DNA of 64,000 bases. Source: Solwaraspora sp. WMMD791 (lineage in GTDB: Bacteria; Actinomycetota; Actinomycetes; Mycobacteriales; Micromonosporaceae). The position numbers and the translations under genes are program-made. Under the pieces are notes generated by a model, which had not been told where the DNA came from, made no database searches, and was given only the letters and a program-made list of their open reading frames with translations. The stretch is from the NCBI RefSeq assembly GCF_029581195.1, contig NZ_CP120737.1:6673001-6737000 (forward strand), given 5' to 3'. This document shows, piece by piece, positions 8,698 through 18,470 of the stretch. Each line of letters starts with the position of its first letter. The first letter of the stretch is position 1.

Positions 8698-11187
8698 ATG
8701 GCGGGCCGTTCCTCTCAGCCGAGTCGACGCCGTGGTGGGTCGACGACCCGTGGCGCCTCGACTTCGCGCGCCCGCACTCCGGCGCGCAAGCGCCCGGTAG
8801 CGCGTAAGCGGCCGACCCGGACGTCGCCGGCGGTGCTGGTCGGTCGGGCGGTCGGCACCACCTGGATGGGGCTCGCGCATGGCGTGGGGTGGGCGGTGCG
8901 GGCCGCCGGTCGACGGGCGGCCACCGCCCGTGACCTGGGGCCGGAGCATCGTCGCGACGGTGCCGGGCTGTTCCTGCTGGGCCTGGCCATCCTCACCTCG
9001 ATGGCGGTCTGGTTCGGCGCGGCCGGGCCGTTCGGTACGCGGATCGCCGACTCGCTGCGGCTGTTCGTCGGCGCGATCGCGGTCGCGGTGCCGCTGCTGC
9101 TGCTGATCGGCGCGGTCCGGCTGATGCGCGACCCGCCGGAGGAGCCGGAGCCCCGGGGCCGGGGGTTCGTCGGCTGGACGGCGATGCTCGTCGGTACGGC
9201 GGGTCTGCTGCACATCGGCCAGAACCCCGACGGTGACCTGCAGCGCGACTACGCCGGCGGGCTGATCGGGCTCGGGGTCGGCGAGGTGCTGGCGCGGACG
9301 GTCAGCTACTGGGTGGGCGTACCGCTGCTGATCCTGCTGTTGATCTTCGGGCTGCTGGTGGTCACCGCCACCCCGATCAACAAGATCCCCGAACGGCTGG
9401 GGCTGCTCGCCGGAGTGGTCGCCGGCCGGGAGCCACCGGCCGGGCCGGATGCCGACGACGACGCCGACGAGCCGGGGCCGGCCCGCAGCCGGCAGCGCCC
9501 GCCGCGCCGCCGGCCGGCCGGCCCGCCCACCGACGCGACTGCGGCCGCCACCGCCGGTGACGATCCGGCCGACCTGCTGGATCTGCAGGAGACGGTGGAG
9601 CTGCCGCGCCGGGCACCGGCCAAGGTGCCGACCACCCGTAAGCCTGCCGAGCCGCCCGAGCATTCGCCGCTGCCGACCCGGGCCGAGCAGTTGGCGATCA
9701 CCGGGTTGTCCGGCGACTACACGCTGCCACCGCCGAAGCTGCTGCGTACCGGCTCGCCAGCGAAGACCCGTAGCAAGGCCAACGACGAGGTGATCGCGGC
9801 GCTGCAGGGCGTCTTCGAACAGTTCGACGTCGACGCCGCGGTGACCGGGTTCACCCGTGGTCCGACGGTCACCCGTTACGAGGTCGAACTCGGCCACGGC
9901 GTGAAGGTCGAGCGGATCACCCAGCTGTCGCGCAACATCGCGTACGCGGTGAAGTCGCCGGACGTGCGGATCCTCAGCCCGATCCCGGGCAAGAGCGCGG
10001 TCGGCGTGGAGATCCCCAACACCGACCGGGAGGATGTCGCGCTCGGTGACGTGCTGCGCTCGCGGGCCGCCGGTGCCGACCATCACCCGATGCTGGTCGC
10101 GCTCGGCAAGGACATCGAGGGTGGCTACGTCGTGGCCAACTTGGCGAAGATGCCGCACATCCTGATCGCCGGCGCGACGGGTGCCGGCAAGTCGTCGTGC
10201 CTGAACTCGCTGCTGATCTCGATCCTGACCCGGGCCACCCCGGATGAGGTTCGGCTGCTGCTGATCGACCCGAAGCGGGTCGAGATGACCGGCTACGAGG
10301 GGATCCCGCACCTGGTCACACCGATCGTCACCAACCCGAAGAAGGCGGCCGAGTCGCTGGAGTGGGTGGTGCGCGAGATGGACATGCGCTACGACGACCT
10401 GGCGGCCAACGGCGTACGGCACATCGACGACTACAACCGCAAGGTGCGCGCCGGGGAGATCACCGCCCCGCCGGGCAGCGAGCGTGAGATCCGGCCGTAC
10501 CCGTACCTGCTGGTGATCGTCGACGAGCTGGCGGACCTGATGATGGTCGCGCCGCGCGACGTGGAGGACTCGGTCGTACGGATCACCCAGCTGGCCCGGG
10601 CCGCCGGGATCCACCTGGTGCTGGCCACCCAACGGCCGTCGGTGGACGTGGTGACCGGTCTGATCAAGGCGAACGTGCCGTCCCGGCTGGCATTCGCCAC
10701 GTCGTCGTTGTCCGACTCGCGGGTCATCCTGGACCAGCCGGGTGCGGAGAAGCTGATCGGCCGGGGTGACGGATTGTTCCTGCCGATGGGTGCGTCGAAG
10801 CCGCTGCGGATCCAGGGCGCCTGGGTCAGCGAGAAGGAGATCGACGACGTCGTCACCTTCTGCAAGAAGCAGCGGGAGCCGGAGTTCCGCCCGGACGTGC
10901 TCACCGCCGCCCAGGAGAGCAAGAAGAAGATCGACGAGGACATCGGTGACGATCTCGACCTGCTGGTGCAGGCCGTCGAGCTGGTGGTGACCTCGCAGTT
11001 CGGCTCGACCTCGATGCTGCAGCGCAAGCTGCGGGTCGGCTTCGCCAAGGCGGGCCGGCTGATGGACCTGATGGAGACCCGGGGCATCGTCGGCCCGTCC
11101 GAGGGCTCCAAGGCCCGCGACGTGCTGGTCAAACCGGACGAGCTGGAGGAGGCGCTGGCCGGATTGCGCGGTGTCGGGGCGAGCTGA
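8698..11187 (+). CDS. ftsK: DNA translocase FtsK/SpoIIIE
   Basis: An 829-residue septal DNA motor that pumps chromosomes through closing septa. A basic N-terminus is followed by four predicted membrane segments (about residues 85-235), an acidic/Pro-rich linker, and the RecA-like motor. The Walker A is GATGAGKSS at residues 492-500; the Walker B is [10 protein letters not shown] with Asp609. The gamma DNA-reading winged helix is at about residues 765-829 ([19 protein letters not shown]). I chose ATG 8698 because the upstream continuation is low-complexity and antisense to the YbjN operon. TACGGT at 8684-8689 lies eight bases before the ATG, so the mRNA may have almost no leader. Confidence 0.95.
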   Translation: MAGRSSQPSRRRGGSTTRGASTSRARTPARKRPVARKRPTRTSPAVLVGRAVGTTWMGLAHGVGWAVRAAGRRAATARDLGPEHRRDGAGLFLLGLAILTSMAVWFGAAGPFGTRIADSLRLFVGAIAVAVPLLLLIGAVRLMRDPPEEPEPRGRGFVGWTAMLVGTAGLLHIGQNPDGDLQRDYAGGLIGLGVGEVLARTVSYWVGVPLLILLLIFGLLVVTATPINKIPERLGLLAGVVAGREPPAGPDADDDADEPGPARSRQRPPRRRPAGPPTDATAAATAGDDPADLLDLQETVELPRRAPAKVPTTRKPAEPPEHSPLPTRAEQLAITGLSGDYTLPPPKLLRTGSPAKTRSKANDEVIAALQGVFEQFDVDAAVTGFTRGPTVTRYEVELGHGVKVERITQLSRNIAYAVKSPDVRILSPIPGKSAVGVEIPNTDREDVALGDVLRSRAAGADHHPMLVALGKDIEGGYVVANLAKMPHILIAGATGAGKSSCLNSLLISILTRATPDEVRLLLIDPKRVEMTGYEGIPHLVTPIVTNPKKAAESLEWVVREMDMRYDDLAANGVRHIDDYNRKVRAGEITAPPGSEREIRPYPYLLVIVDELADLMMVAPRDVEDSVVRITQLARAAGIHLVLATQRPSVDVVTGLIKANVPSRLAFATSSLSDSRVILDQPGAEKLIGRGDGLFLPMGASKPLRIQGAWVSEKEIDDVVTFCKKQREPEFRPDVLTAAQESKKKIDEDIGDDLDLLVQAVELVVTSQFGSTSMLQRKLRVGFAKAGRLMDLMETRGIVGPSEGSKARDVLVKPDELEEALAGLRGVGAS

Positions 11188-11194
11188 CGACAAT

Positions 11195-11230
11195 CTGGTA
11201 CGGTCGTACAAGTTGGTACGCCCGTACCAG
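11195..11230. promoter_or_regulatory. 36-bp dyad operator in front of the SMR exporter/TetR pair
   Basis: Interrupted palindrome with perfect outer arms CTGGTACG (11195-11202) and CGTACCAG (11223-11230), and mostly symmetric inner bases. It can also be read as two direct TGGTACG half-sites 18 bases apart. It lies 13 bases before the exporter start. It is the most likely binding site for the TetR protein encoded just downstream. Confidence 0.7.
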
Positions 11231-11243
11231 ATGTGGGGTTGTC

Positions 11244-11561
11244 ATGGCTTGGCTCATGCTCGTCATCGCCGGCCTGCTGGAGACCGGGTTCGCCCTGGCA
11301 CTCAAGCAGAGCGCCGGATTCACCCGGCTGGTGCCGTCGGTGACCTTTATCGTCTTCGCCGCCGCCAGCTTCGGCCTGCTCTCGCTGGCCATCCGCGAGC
11401 TACCGGTCGGCACCGCGTACGCCGTCTGGACCGGTATCGGTGCCGCCGGCACCGCGATCGCCGGGATCGTCTGGTACGGCGAACCGAGCCACGTCGCGCG
11501 GTTGGTCTCGATCGCGCTGATCGTGGCCGGTGTCGTCGGCCTACGGCTGTTCCACGCCTGA
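11244..11561 (+). CDS. SMR-family efflux protein (SugE/Gdx-like)
   Basis: A 105-residue, four-helix small multidrug resistance protein. It has the membrane-embedded glutamate in GLLETGFALALK (Glu14), the conserved WTGIGAAGTAIAG, and GxxWYGEPS. The N-terminal sequence is closer to SugE/Gdx proteins, many of which export guanidinium, than to EmrE, but the substrate cannot be read from sequence alone. SMR proteins work as dual-topology dimers; only one subunit gene is present. The TetR gene starts one base after its stop codon, and a strong dyad lies upstream, so substrate-induced derepression is likely. Confidence 0.9.
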   Translation: MAWLMLVIAGLLETGFALALKQSAGFTRLVPSVTFIVFAAASFGLLSLAIRELPVGTAYAVWTGIGAAGTAIAGIVWYGEPSHVARLVSIALIVAGVVGLRLFHA

Positions 11562-11562
11562 C

Positions 11563-12264
11563 ATGGCCGCGACCAGCCGGGGTGCCACCAGCCGGGGTGC
11601 CACCCACCGGGGCGCCGCCCGCAGGGACGCGCTGCTCGCCGCCGCCTGCGAACTGATCCGCGAGGTCGGCTTCGACCAGACCAGCCACCGTGCGGTGGCC
11701 ACCCGTGCCGGCCTGCCACTGGCCGCGACCACGTACTACTTCACCACGCTGGACGCGTTGCTCGCCGCCGCCGCCGAGGAGCTGATGCGCCAGCACCTGG
11801 CGGCCGGTCGCGCCGTCGTCGACGCCTTCGCCGTCGGTGCCCACGGCGGCCCGACACCGCAGCGGCTGGCGGCGGCCGTGGTCAGCGTCCTGGTCGGTGC
11901 CGCCGCCGACCCGCCACCGGCCCAGGTGGCCGCGCTCTACGAGCGGTTCCTGCAGGCCGGGCGTCGACCGGCGGTGCGGGAGATGGTCCGGGACTGGAAC
12001 GCCGCCCTGGCCGGGCTGATCGACGACCTGCTGCGCCGCGCCGAGGCGCTGCCGGCCCCGCCCACCGACGTCGGCGGGGCGCCGTCTGAACTCGATGGGG
12101 ACGTCGGCGGGGCGCCGTCGGTGACCGCCCGGACGGTGCTCGCCCTCGCCGACGGGATGCTGCTAGCCGAACTCGCCGAAGGCAACGCCACCGCCCTGCA
12201 TCAGGCCCGCCACCGGCTGGCGGCGGTCCTGCCAACGGTGACCGCGCTACCGGCGGCGGGATAG
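11563..12264 (+). CDS. TetR-family repressor
   Basis: A 233-residue regulator. The helix-turn-helix is at about residues 25-60 (GFDQTSHRAVATRAGLPLAATTYYF, the recognition-helix pattern of TetR proteins). A variable ligand-binding domain follows. The ATG at 11563 is one base after the exporter stop. The first 13 residues contain a short SRGAT/HRGA repeat that mirrors a DNA repeat at 11575-11620. It probably represses its own exporter operon through the dyad at 11195-11230. The ligand is unknown. Confidence 0.88.
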   Translation: MAATSRGATSRGATHRGAARRDALLAAACELIREVGFDQTSHRAVATRAGLPLAATTYYFTTLDALLAAAAEELMRQHLAAGRAVVDAFAVGAHGGPTPQRLAAAVVSVLVGAAADPPPAQVAALYERFLQAGRRPAVREMVRDWNAALAGLIDDLLRRAEALPAPPTDVGGAPSELDGDVGGAPSVTARTVLALADGMLLAELAEGNATALHQARHRLAAVLPTVTALPAAG

Positions 12265-12366
12265 CTGGCACCGCGCGTAGCGGCCCGCCGACCGACCGGC
12301 CGTCCGGGCAGCGGAATCGTCGTCGACCCGGTGCCGCCGCCAGGAGACCGCGTGCCCGTGGCCCGG

Positions 12367-12381
12367 TACCCTCGTCAGGTG
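12367..12381 (+). promoter_or_regulatory. Probable leaderless promoter of rimO
   Basis: TACCCT at 12367-12372 is followed by six bases and then GTG at 12379. This places the transcription start on, or next to, the start codon. The same spacing is seen before several other genes in the window. Confidence 0.55.
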
Positions 12382-13887
12382 TCTGCGTTTGCCCCGACCC
12401 CCGCCCCATCGCCCGGCCGGCGAGTCGCCCTGCTCACCCTGGGCTGCGCCCGCAACGAGGTCGACTCGGAGGAGCTGGCGGCACGTTTGGACGCCGACGG
12501 CTGGCAGGTGACCACCGACGCCGACGGTGCCGACGTCGTGCTCGTCAACACCTGCGGCTTCGTCGAGAAGGCCAAGCAGGATTCCGTACAGACCCTGCTC
12601 GACGCCGCCGACACCGGGGCCCGGGTGGTGGCGGCCGGCTGCATGGCCGAGCGGTACGGCCGGGAGCTGGCCGAGCACCTGCCGGAGGCGCAGGCGGTCC
12701 TCAGCTTCGACGACTATCCCGACATCTCCCGGCGGCTCGACGCGGTGCTGGCCGGAGAGCAGTTGTCCGCGCACACCCCACGGGACCGCCGCAAACTGCT
12801 GCCGTTGACCCCGGTGGCCCGACAACAGTCCGCCGTCGTCGTGCCCGGCCACTCCGTGGTCGACGAGCGGACCCCGGCGCATCTGCGGGCGGTGCTGCGC
12901 CGCCGGCTCGACACCGGCCCGGTCGCCTCGCTGAAGCTCGCCAGCGGCTGTGACCGCCGCTGCGCGTTCTGCGCCATTCCGGCGTTCCGGGGGGCGTTCG
13001 TCTCGCGGACCCCCGACGAGCTGCTCGCCGAGGCGCACTGGCTGGCCGGCACCGGCGTCCGGGAACTGGTCCTGGTCAGTGAGAACTCCACCTCGTACGG
13101 CAAGGACCTGGGCGACCCGCGGCTGCTGGAGAAACTACTGCCCCAGCTGGCCGCGATCGACGGCATCGTCCGGGTCCGGGTCAGCTATCTGCAGCCGGCG
13201 GAGACCCGGCCGGGCCTGATCGAGGCCATCGCCACCACCCCGGGCGTCGCGCCGTACTTCGACCTGTCCTTCCAGCACGCCGCTGAGCCCGTTCTGCGCC
13301 GGATGCGCCGGTTCGGCTCGACCGGGCGGTTCCTGGACCTGCTGGACTCCGCCCGGGCGCTGGCCCCGCAGGCCGGTGCCCGGAGCAACTTCATCGTCGG
13401 TTTCCCGGGGGAGACCCGGGCCGACGTCGAGGAGCTGGTCCGGTTCCTCTCGGCTGCCCGGCTGGACGCGATCGGCGTCTTCGACTACAGCGACGAGGAC
13501 GGCACCGAGGCCGCCGGTCTGCCTGGCAAGGTCCGCGCGGCGACGGTCAAGCGCCGGTACGACCGGATCAGCGCGTTGGCCGACGAGCTGTGCGCCCAGC
13601 GGGCCGAGGACCGGCTGGGCAGCACCGTGGAGGTGCTGGTGGACTCCGTCGACGACGGAGTCGTCGAGGGCCGCGCCGCCCACCAGGCACCCGAGGTGGA
13701 CGGCTGCACGACTCTCGTCGCGGCGCCGCCCGGCACCACCCCGTCGGTGGAGCTGGCCCGGCTGTGCGCCGGCGACCTGGTGCGGGCCACGGTCACCGGT
13801 ACGGAAGGGGTGGACCTTACCGCGGTGCCGGTCACGGTGATCTCGTCGACGGCGGGCAGCCGGCCGTTGTCGGCCGTGGCCGGGTGA
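12379..13887 (+). CDS. rimO: Ribosomal protein S12 methylthiotransferase RimO
   Basis: Radical-SAM enzyme that adds a methylthio group to the conserved aspartate of ribosomal protein S12. The N-terminal UPF0004 domain holds three cysteines ([12 protein letters not shown] with Cys23, VNTCGF, AAGCMAE). The radical-SAM cluster CDRRCAFC uses Cys191, 195 and 198. A C-terminal TRAM domain follows. The length from GTG 12379 is 502 residues. An alternative GTG at 12352 has AGGAG at 12342-12346; I prefer 12379 because of the -10-like box six bases before it and because homologs begin shortly before the VALLTLGC motif. pgsA starts five bases downstream. Confidence 0.93.
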   Translation: MSAFAPTPAPSPGRRVALLTLGCARNEVDSEELAARLDADGWQVTTDADGADVVLVNTCGFVEKAKQDSVQTLLDAADTGARVVAAGCMAERYGRELAEHLPEAQAVLSFDDYPDISRRLDAVLAGEQLSAHTPRDRRKLLPLTPVARQQSAVVVPGHSVVDERTPAHLRAVLRRRLDTGPVASLKLASGCDRRCAFCAIPAFRGAFVSRTPDELLAEAHWLAGTGVRELVLVSENSTSYGKDLGDPRLLEKLLPQLAAIDGIVRVRVSYLQPAETRPGLIEAIATTPGVAPYFDLSFQHAAEPVLRRMRRFGSTGRFLDLLDSARALAPQAGARSNFIVGFPGETRADVEELVRFLSAARLDAIGVFDYSDEDGTEAAGLPGKVRAATVKRRYDRISALADELCAQRAEDRLGSTVEVLVDSVDDGVVEGRAAHQAPEVDGCTTLVAAPPGTTPSVELARLCAGDLVRATVTGTEGVDLTAVPVTVISSTAGSRPLSAVAG

Positions 13888-13891
13888 GTCG

Positions 13892-14503
13892 GTGACCGAG
13901 CCGAGCGCCTCCGCCGGGGCCCGCCCGACCGTGCCGGCGGTACCGGTGGTCAACGCGGCGAACGCCCTCACCGGGCTGCGGATGGTGCTGGTCCCGGTGT
14001 TCGTGCTGTTCGTGGTCGTCTCCGGGATGACCCATCCGGGCTGGCGGGTCGCCGCGTGCCTGACCTTTCTGGTCGCGTCGGCGACCGACCTGGTCGACGG
14101 CTGGATCGCCCGCCGGTACGGCCTGGTTACCTCGTTCGGCAAGGTCGCCGACCCGATCGCGGACAAGGCGCTGACCGGCACCGCGCTGGTACTGCTCTCC
14201 TGGTACGACCTGCTGCCGTGGTGGGTGACGGCGCTGATCCTCATCCGTGAGCTGGGCATCACCCTGATGCGCTTCTGGGTGCTGCGGCACGGGGTGATCG
14301 CGGCGAGCCGGGGCGGCAAGGCGAAGACCGCGCTGCAGATCACGGCGATCGCGTGGTACCTGCTGCCGCTGCCGGGGCTGCTCGCCGCCGTCGGCCCATG
14401 GATCATGGGTGCGGCGCTGCTGGTCACCGTGGCGACCGGCCTGGACTACGTGGTACGGGCGGTGCGCCTGCGGCGACCGACGCCCCTCGGGGGCGGCGGA
14501 TGA
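13892..14503 (+). CDS. pgsA: CDP-diacylglycerol--glycerol-3-phosphate 3-phosphatidyltransferase
   Basis: Membrane enzyme that makes phosphatidylglycerol phosphate, the committed step toward phosphatidylglycerol and cardiolipin. The CDP-alcohol phosphotransferase signature D-G-x2-A-R-x8-G-x3-D-x3-D is complete (DGWIARR, then SFGKVADPIAD). About five membrane helices occupy the 203 residues. The GTG start is four bases after the rimO stop. The gene ends in an ATGA overlap with the CinA-family gene. A pgsA-type gene next to clgR matches the mycobacterial order pgsA3-clgR-pspA. Confidence 0.92.
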   Translation: MTEPSASAGARPTVPAVPVVNAANALTGLRMVLVPVFVLFVVVSGMTHPGWRVAACLTFLVASATDLVDGWIARRYGLVTSFGKVADPIADKALTGTALVLLSWYDLLPWWVTALILIRELGITLMRFWVLRHGVIAASRGGKAKTALQITAIAWYLLPLPGLLAAVGPWIMGAALLVTVATGLDYVVRAVRLRRPTPLGGGG

Positions 14504-15042
14504 GCCCGCCGGGCGACGACGCCCCGGCCGGCACGGATCTCGGCGTCGGTCGGCCGGCGACCGGGAGCCCCGCGGCGGCGGTGGTACACGCGCTGGCGGA
14601 GCGGGCGCAGACCCTTGCGGTGGTCGAGTCGTTGACCGGTGGGCTGCTGGCCGCTGCTCTGGTCGACGTCGCGGGGGCCAGTACGGTCTTCCGCGGTGCT
14701 CTGATCGTCTACGCCACCGAGCTGAAGGCGACCCTGGCCGGGGTGTCGGCGGAGCTGCTCGCGCAGCGCGGGCCGGTCGACCCGGACGTCGCGGTGGCGC
14801 TGGCCGAGGGCGGCCGGGCCCGCTGCGGCGCGGACTGGGCGCTGGCCACCACCGGCGTGGCGGGGCCGCAGCCGCAGGGCGGCAAGCCGGTCGGGCGGGT
14901 CTACGTCGCCCTGGCCGGGCCGACCGGACCGCAGGTCCGTCGGCTGGACCTCGGTGGCGGGCGCGAGGCCGTACGGGCCGCGACGGTCACCGCCGCGCTG
15001 CGGTTGCTGGCCAACCAGCTCACCGACCCGTCGGCGGGCTGA
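14500..15042 (+). CDS. CinA-family nicotinamide-nucleotide amidohydrolase (C-terminal domain only)
   Basis: A 180-residue protein equal to the CinA C-terminal domain, which deamidates NMN to nicotinate mononucleotide in pyridine-nucleotide salvage. Family motifs seen are VVESLTGGLLAAAL (catalytic Ser region), GALIVYATELKATLAGV and ALATTGVAGPxPQGGKPVGRVYVAL. The N-terminal COG1058 pyrophosphatase domain is absent, as in many actinobacteria. The ATG overlaps the pgsA stop by four bases. The last five codons and the stop lie inside a 24-base tandem duplication. Confidence 0.9.
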   Translation: MSPPGDDAPAGTDLGVGRPATGSPAAAVVHALAERAQTLAVVESLTGGLLAAALVDVAGASTVFRGALIVYATELKATLAGVSAELLAQRGPVDPDVAVALAEGGRARCGADWALATTGVAGPQPQGGKPVGRVYVALAGPTGPQVRRLDLGGGREAVRAATVTAALRLLANQLTDPSAG

Positions 15043-15072
15043 CGCAGGGACCCGTCGGCGGGCTGACGCAGG
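15025..15072 (+). repeat. 24-base tandem duplication across the cinA stop codon
   Basis: Two identical adjacent copies (15025-15048 and 15049-15072). The first contains the end of the cinA-type gene (Asp-Pro-Ser-Ala-Gly-stop). The second repeats those codons and stop downstream. Confidence 0.9.
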
Positions 15073-15273
15073 CCGACAGGGGCGGCCTGCAGCAGGTCAC
15101 CGTGGTCACCGACGTGGTGACCCGGCGAGGCGGACATAGTGCGCAACACGCGACCTTTTTCGGCCATGGACGTCATTCGTGGCCCGGGGTGGGGTGTCGA
15201 TCGGTGGCCCACCGGATAAGGTTGCGGGAAGCCTCCGGCACTCGCCGGCCGGTCCCGATCAGGGGGAGGTGCG

Positions 15274-15714
15274 ATGGTCCTGCTACGCCGCGTCATCGGT
15301 GACGCGCTGCGCGCCCGCCGGCAGGGTCAACGCCGGACCCTGCGGGAGGTCTCCACCGCGGCCAACGTCAGTCTCGGCTATCTCTCCGAGATCGAGCGCG
15401 GTCAGAAGGAAGCGTCCAGCGAACTGCTAGCCGCCATCTGTGACGCCCTGGGTGCCAGACTCTCCGAGGTCCTGCGCGACGTCAGCCACACCGTCGCCGA
15501 CGCCGAGCAGCGCCATGGCGTCCTGGTGGCCGTTCCCGAGCAGTCCGGTCAGCCGCTGCGGTCGCATCCGGAGCACCCGGCCGGCGAGGTCGCTGTCGAG
15601 GACGGCGTGACCGTCTCGGTGCACAGCGACTCGCCGCTGAAGGCCACCCTGCGCACGACCCGGCGGGTGCCGGCCAGCGGCGGCCGGGACCGCGACGTCG
15701 TCTGCGCGGCGTGA
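15274..15714 (+). CDS. clgR: ClgR-type transcriptional regulator
   Basis: A 146-residue XRE-family activator. Residues about 8-65 form the helix-turn-helix with the hallmark [22 protein letters not shown] followed by [17 protein letters not shown]. This is characteristic of ClgR, which activates clp protease and, in mycobacteria, psp genes after envelope stress. GGGGGAGG at 15261-15268 precedes the ATG. The C-terminal region is variable and ends in VVCAA, a hydrophobic-Ala-Ala tail like those recognised by Clp proteases, so the regulator may be unstable. The pspA-type gene follows 281 bases downstream. A 13-base palindrome lies in that gap. Confidence 0.88.
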   Translation: MVLLRRVIGDALRARRQGQRRTLREVSTAANVSLGYLSEIERGQKEASSELLAAICDALGARLSEVLRDVSHTVADAEQRHGVLVAVPEQSGQPLRSHPEHPAGEVAVEDGVTVSVHSDSPLKATLRTTRRVPASGGRDRDVVCAA

Positions 15715-15914
15715 CCAGGCGGGTCTGGTCGACGCCGACCCGTCGGCGACGGGTCACGGCAGCCGTCGGTCGGCCCGCGCACCGTACCCGCACGATCCCT
15801 TTGGTTGGCCAGGACTGGATCCGGCGCACTAGGGTTGATCCTCTACCGGCGTACCCTGCGGAATTCCCACTGACGCCCCATGACGCGGTGGCGTCGGCCT
15901 GGGACGATGGTGAG

Positions 15915-15927
15915 GGTGCGTCGCACC
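15915..15927. promoter_or_regulatory. GGTGCG-T-CGCACC palindrome upstream of pspA
   Basis: A perfect 6+1+6 inverted repeat 68 bases before the pspA start, in the 281-base clgR-pspA gap. It could be an operator or a leader hairpin. It does not match well any ClgR box I remember. A TTGGCC/TAGGGT pair at about 15804-15834 is a possible promoter. Confidence 0.4.
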
Positions 15928-15995
15928 ACTGCCCGGGTCGGGCCCGCCTGAGGTCACCCGACCGTACGCGCCGATATTGAGGGGATACCGCGGAG

Positions 15996-16874
15996 ATGGC
16001 GAACCCGTTCGTCAAGGGTTGGCGCTACTTGATGGCGCTGTTCGGCGCCAAGATAGACGAGCATGCCGATCCGAAGGTGCAGATCCAGCAGGCGATCGAG
16101 GACGCCCAGCGACAGCATCAGGCGCTGGTCCAGCAGGCCGCAGCCGTGATCGGCAACCAGCGCCAGCTGGAGATGAAGCTCTCCCGGCAGATGAGCGAGG
16201 TCGAGCGGCTGCAGGGGATGGCCCGCCAGGCACTGGTGCTGGCCGACAAGGCCCGCGCCGAGGGCAACGAGGCCGAGGCCGCCAAATACGAGCAGACCGC
16301 GCAGACGCTCGCCACCCAACTGGTCTCCGGCGAGCAGTCGATGGAGGATCTCAAGACCCTGCACGACCAGTCGCTGGCCGCGGCGGCCCAGGCACGCCAG
16401 GCGGTGGAGAACAACCAGATGATCCTGCAGCAGAAGCTCGCCGAGCGCACCAAGCTGCTCAGCCAGCTGGAGCAGGCCAAGATGCAGGAGACGGTGGCGG
16501 CCTCGCTGGAGTCGATGTCGGCGCTCGCGGCACCGAAGAACACCCCGTCGCTGGACGAGGTGCGCGACAAGATCGAGCAGCGGTACGCCACCGCGATGGG
16601 CCGGGCCGAGCTGGCCGGCAACTCGGTCGAGGGACGCATGCTGGAAGTGCAGAAATCCACCCTGGATCTGGCCGGCTCGTCGCGACTGGAGCAGATCCGG
16701 GCGAGCATGGCCGGCGAGCAGCTCGCCGGGGCCCAGCCGTCCCCGGCGGTCGAGTCCGGCCAGGCACAGGCTGCGGCCGCGGACAGCGCCGGCGTCGCCC
16801 GCCTCGACCAGTTGCGTGCCTCGATGGCCAAGGACAAGGACAAGAACGCCGGTGACGCCAGCGCCGCCAGCTGA
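15996..16874 (+). CDS. pspA: Phage shock protein A / IM30 family
   Basis: A 292-residue peripheral membrane protein of the ESCRT-III-like PspA/Vipp1 family that assembles on stressed cytoplasmic membranes. It is almost wholly coiled-coil: an amphipathic N-terminus ([14 protein letters not shown]), then long helices, for example [20 protein letters not shown]. Its C-terminal tail contains two similar copies of a LDQLRASMA-type segment (about residues 226-234 and 266-274). It corresponds to mycobacterial Rv2744c. Between clgR and pspM it forms the actinobacterial Psp module, in which ClgR activates pspA and the membrane partner anchors or regulates it. Confidence 0.93.
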   Translation: MANPFVKGWRYLMALFGAKIDEHADPKVQIQQAIEDAQRQHQALVQQAAAVIGNQRQLEMKLSRQMSEVERLQGMARQALVLADKARAEGNEAEAAKYEQTAQTLATQLVSGEQSMEDLKTLHDQSLAAAAQARQAVENNQMILQQKLAERTKLLSQLEQAKMQETVAASLESMSALAAPKNTPSLDEVRDKIEQRYATAMGRAELAGNSVEGRMLEVQKSTLDLAGSSRLEQIRASMAGEQLAGAQPSPAVESGQAQAAAADSAGVARLDQLRASMAKDKDKNAGDASAAS

Positions 16875-16917
16875 GCACCGGCGAGGCTGACCGGCCGGCC
16901 GGCGGGAGGAGCAACCG

Positions 16918-17703
16918 GTGGCAGATCCACGTACCCGCTACTTTCGCAACCTGCGCCGGTTCCGTCGGTCCGCCCGACGGTGGAGCGTGCTCGCCGGTGG
17001 CTTCGGCGGCGCGACGGCGGTTCTCCTGCCGCTCGGTGGCGTGAGCGCGGTCGACGCCATCTGGGCGGCAGCGGCCGGTGCGAGCACTGCATTGGCCGCG
17101 TGGCGGTGGTCGGATCTGCGGGCGCTCACCGCGCAGCCACCGCCGCCGGAGGCCGACCCGGCCATCGCCGGGCGGCAGGCCCGGCAGCGGCTGGTCGCCG
17201 CCGTGGAGCGCAACCCGCTCGGGCGGGCCGCTATCGGCGAGGTACGCCGCCAACAGGCGATGCTGGCCCTGCGCGGCACCGCCGCCGCCGAACCCTGGTC
17301 CCGGCTGGACCGCGCGGCCGGAACCCTTGGCGAGCTGACGCCACGGCTGACCGGCCCGGCCGAGTCGGTCCAGTTGGAGGCGGCAGTGGCCGAGCAGTCC
17401 CTGCGCGACCTCGCCTACCGGGTGGCGAGCGTGGAGAAAGCGTTGCGGCTGGCCCCTACCGACGCCACGCTCGTCAACTCGCACCGGGTGCTGGTCGAGC
17501 AGATGCAGGCCGGGATCGTCGCCTACGAGGGCATGGTCGCGGCAGCTGCCGGCTACGTCGCCGAGGACGGCCGGGCGATCGGCGAGCATCCGTCGGTGCA
17601 CCGGCTCACCGAGGCGAGTGATCTGCTCCGGGGGGTCGCCGCCGGTCTGGCGGAGTTGCGGCGGCACGCCGGTCCGGTTGACAGTTCGGGCACCAGTAGC
17701 TGA
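16918..17703 (+). CDS. pspM: PspM-like membrane partner of PspA
   Basis: A 261-residue protein. A basic N-terminus is followed by two adjacent hydrophobic segments (about residues 25-45 and 48-62) and a long, mostly helical cytoplasmic domain. Position directly after pspA and this topology match the mycobacterial Rv2743c/PspM type; I rely on context more than on any motif. GGCGGGAGG at about 16900-16908 precedes the GTG. Its last 98 bases overlap the 3' end of the convergent DNA glycosylase gene. Confidence 0.78.
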   Translation: MADPRTRYFRNLRRFRRSARRWSVLAGGFGGATAVLLPLGGVSAVDAIWAAAAGASTALAAWRWSDLRALTAQPPPPEADPAIAGRQARQRLVAAVERNPLGRAAIGEVRRQQAMLALRGTAAAEPWSRLDRAAGTLGELTPRLTGPAESVQLEAAVAEQSLRDLAYRVASVEKALRLAPTDATLVNSHRVLVEQMQAGIVAYEGMVAAAAGYVAEDGRAIGEHPSVHRLTEASDLLRGVAAGLAELRRHAGPVDSSGTSS

Positions 17704-18448
17704 CCCGACCGGCGAGCTCGGTCCGTCGTACCGCCGTGCCGCAGCGGCGGCACGGCTGATGGGCGCGCCCGTACACGTAGGTGGCCGCCGCAGGTAGGCC
17801 GGTGATGCTGCGACGGGGCCGACCCCGGTTCGCCCGCAGCAGCCGGTGTGCGAGGTCGACCAGCGCCGGCAGGTCAGGCACCGCACCCACCGGTGTCCAC
17901 GGCGCGACGCCGCGCAGGAACAGCACCTCACCGGCGTACACGTTGCCGATGCCCGCGAGATTGCGCTGGTCGAGCAGGGCCTCGGCGACGGCGACGTCGG
18001 GGCGGGCGGCCAGTCGCCGTACCGCCTCCGCCGGGTCCCAGTCCGCGCCGAGCAGGTCCGGGCCGAGCGTGTCGGTCAGCCCCGCTTCCTGCCGCGTCGG
18101 TACGATCGTCAGCTCGTGCAGGTGGTATCCGACCGCGACCACCGTCGCGGTCCGCAGCACCACCCGGATCAGGTGGGCGGGGCCGCCGGTCCAGCGCGCG
18201 CCGGTCCGGTAGATCCGCCAGCTGCCGTCCATCCGCAGGTGGGAGTGCAGTGTGTAATGCCGGTCGTCCGGTGCGGCGAGGCGCAGCAGCAGGTGCTTGC
18301 CGCGGCTGGCGCAGTCGTGCACCAGCCAGCCGGACAGGTCGGTCGTCGCCAGCTGCGGGACCCGCAGGTCGCTGCCGGTGAGCCGCTGCCCGGCCAGCGC
18401 TCGCCGTAACCGCTCGGCGGTGTTCCAGACCGTGTCGCCTTCGGGCAC
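17606..18448 (-). CDS. Fpg/Nei-family DNA glycosylase (endonuclease VIII type)
   Basis: Base-excision repair glycosylase/AP lyase that removes oxidised pyrimidines or purines. The mature N-terminus PEGDTVW carries the catalytic proline and glutamate (Pro2, Glu3). A lysine-containing loop (RGKHLLLRL), H2TH (LLDQRNLAGIGNVYAGEVLF) and a CxxC...CxxC zinc finger near the end (CRRCGTA, CPNCQ) are present. PEGDTVW is typical of the actinobacterial Nei2/Nei-like group rather than Fpg (PELPEVE). The GTG start has CAGGAT six bases upstream, so it may be leaderless. The C-terminal tail overlaps pspM on the other strand. Confidence 0.9.
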   Translation of the reverse strand: MPEGDTVWNTAERLRRALAGQRLTGSDLRVPQLATTDLSGWLVHDCASRGKHLLLRLAAPDDRHYTLHSHLRMDGSWRIYRTGARWTGGPAHLIRVVLRTATVVAVGYHLHELTIVPTRQEAGLTDTLGPDLLGADWDPAEAVRRLAARPDVAVAEALLDQRNLAGIGNVYAGEVLFLRGVAPWTPVGAVPDLPALVDLAHRLLRANRGRPRRSITGLPAAATYVYGRAHQPCRRCGTAVRRTELAGRVSYWCPNCQPDRRAAATPPDRRRPPGADHSPR

Positions 18449-18470
18449 GATCCCATCCTGCCCGATCCGG

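Noticed and set aside
8683-11211. 842-codon open frame antisense to ftsK
   Set aside because: Product of strong third-position GC bias; low-complexity sequence, no domain, full overlap with a certain gene.
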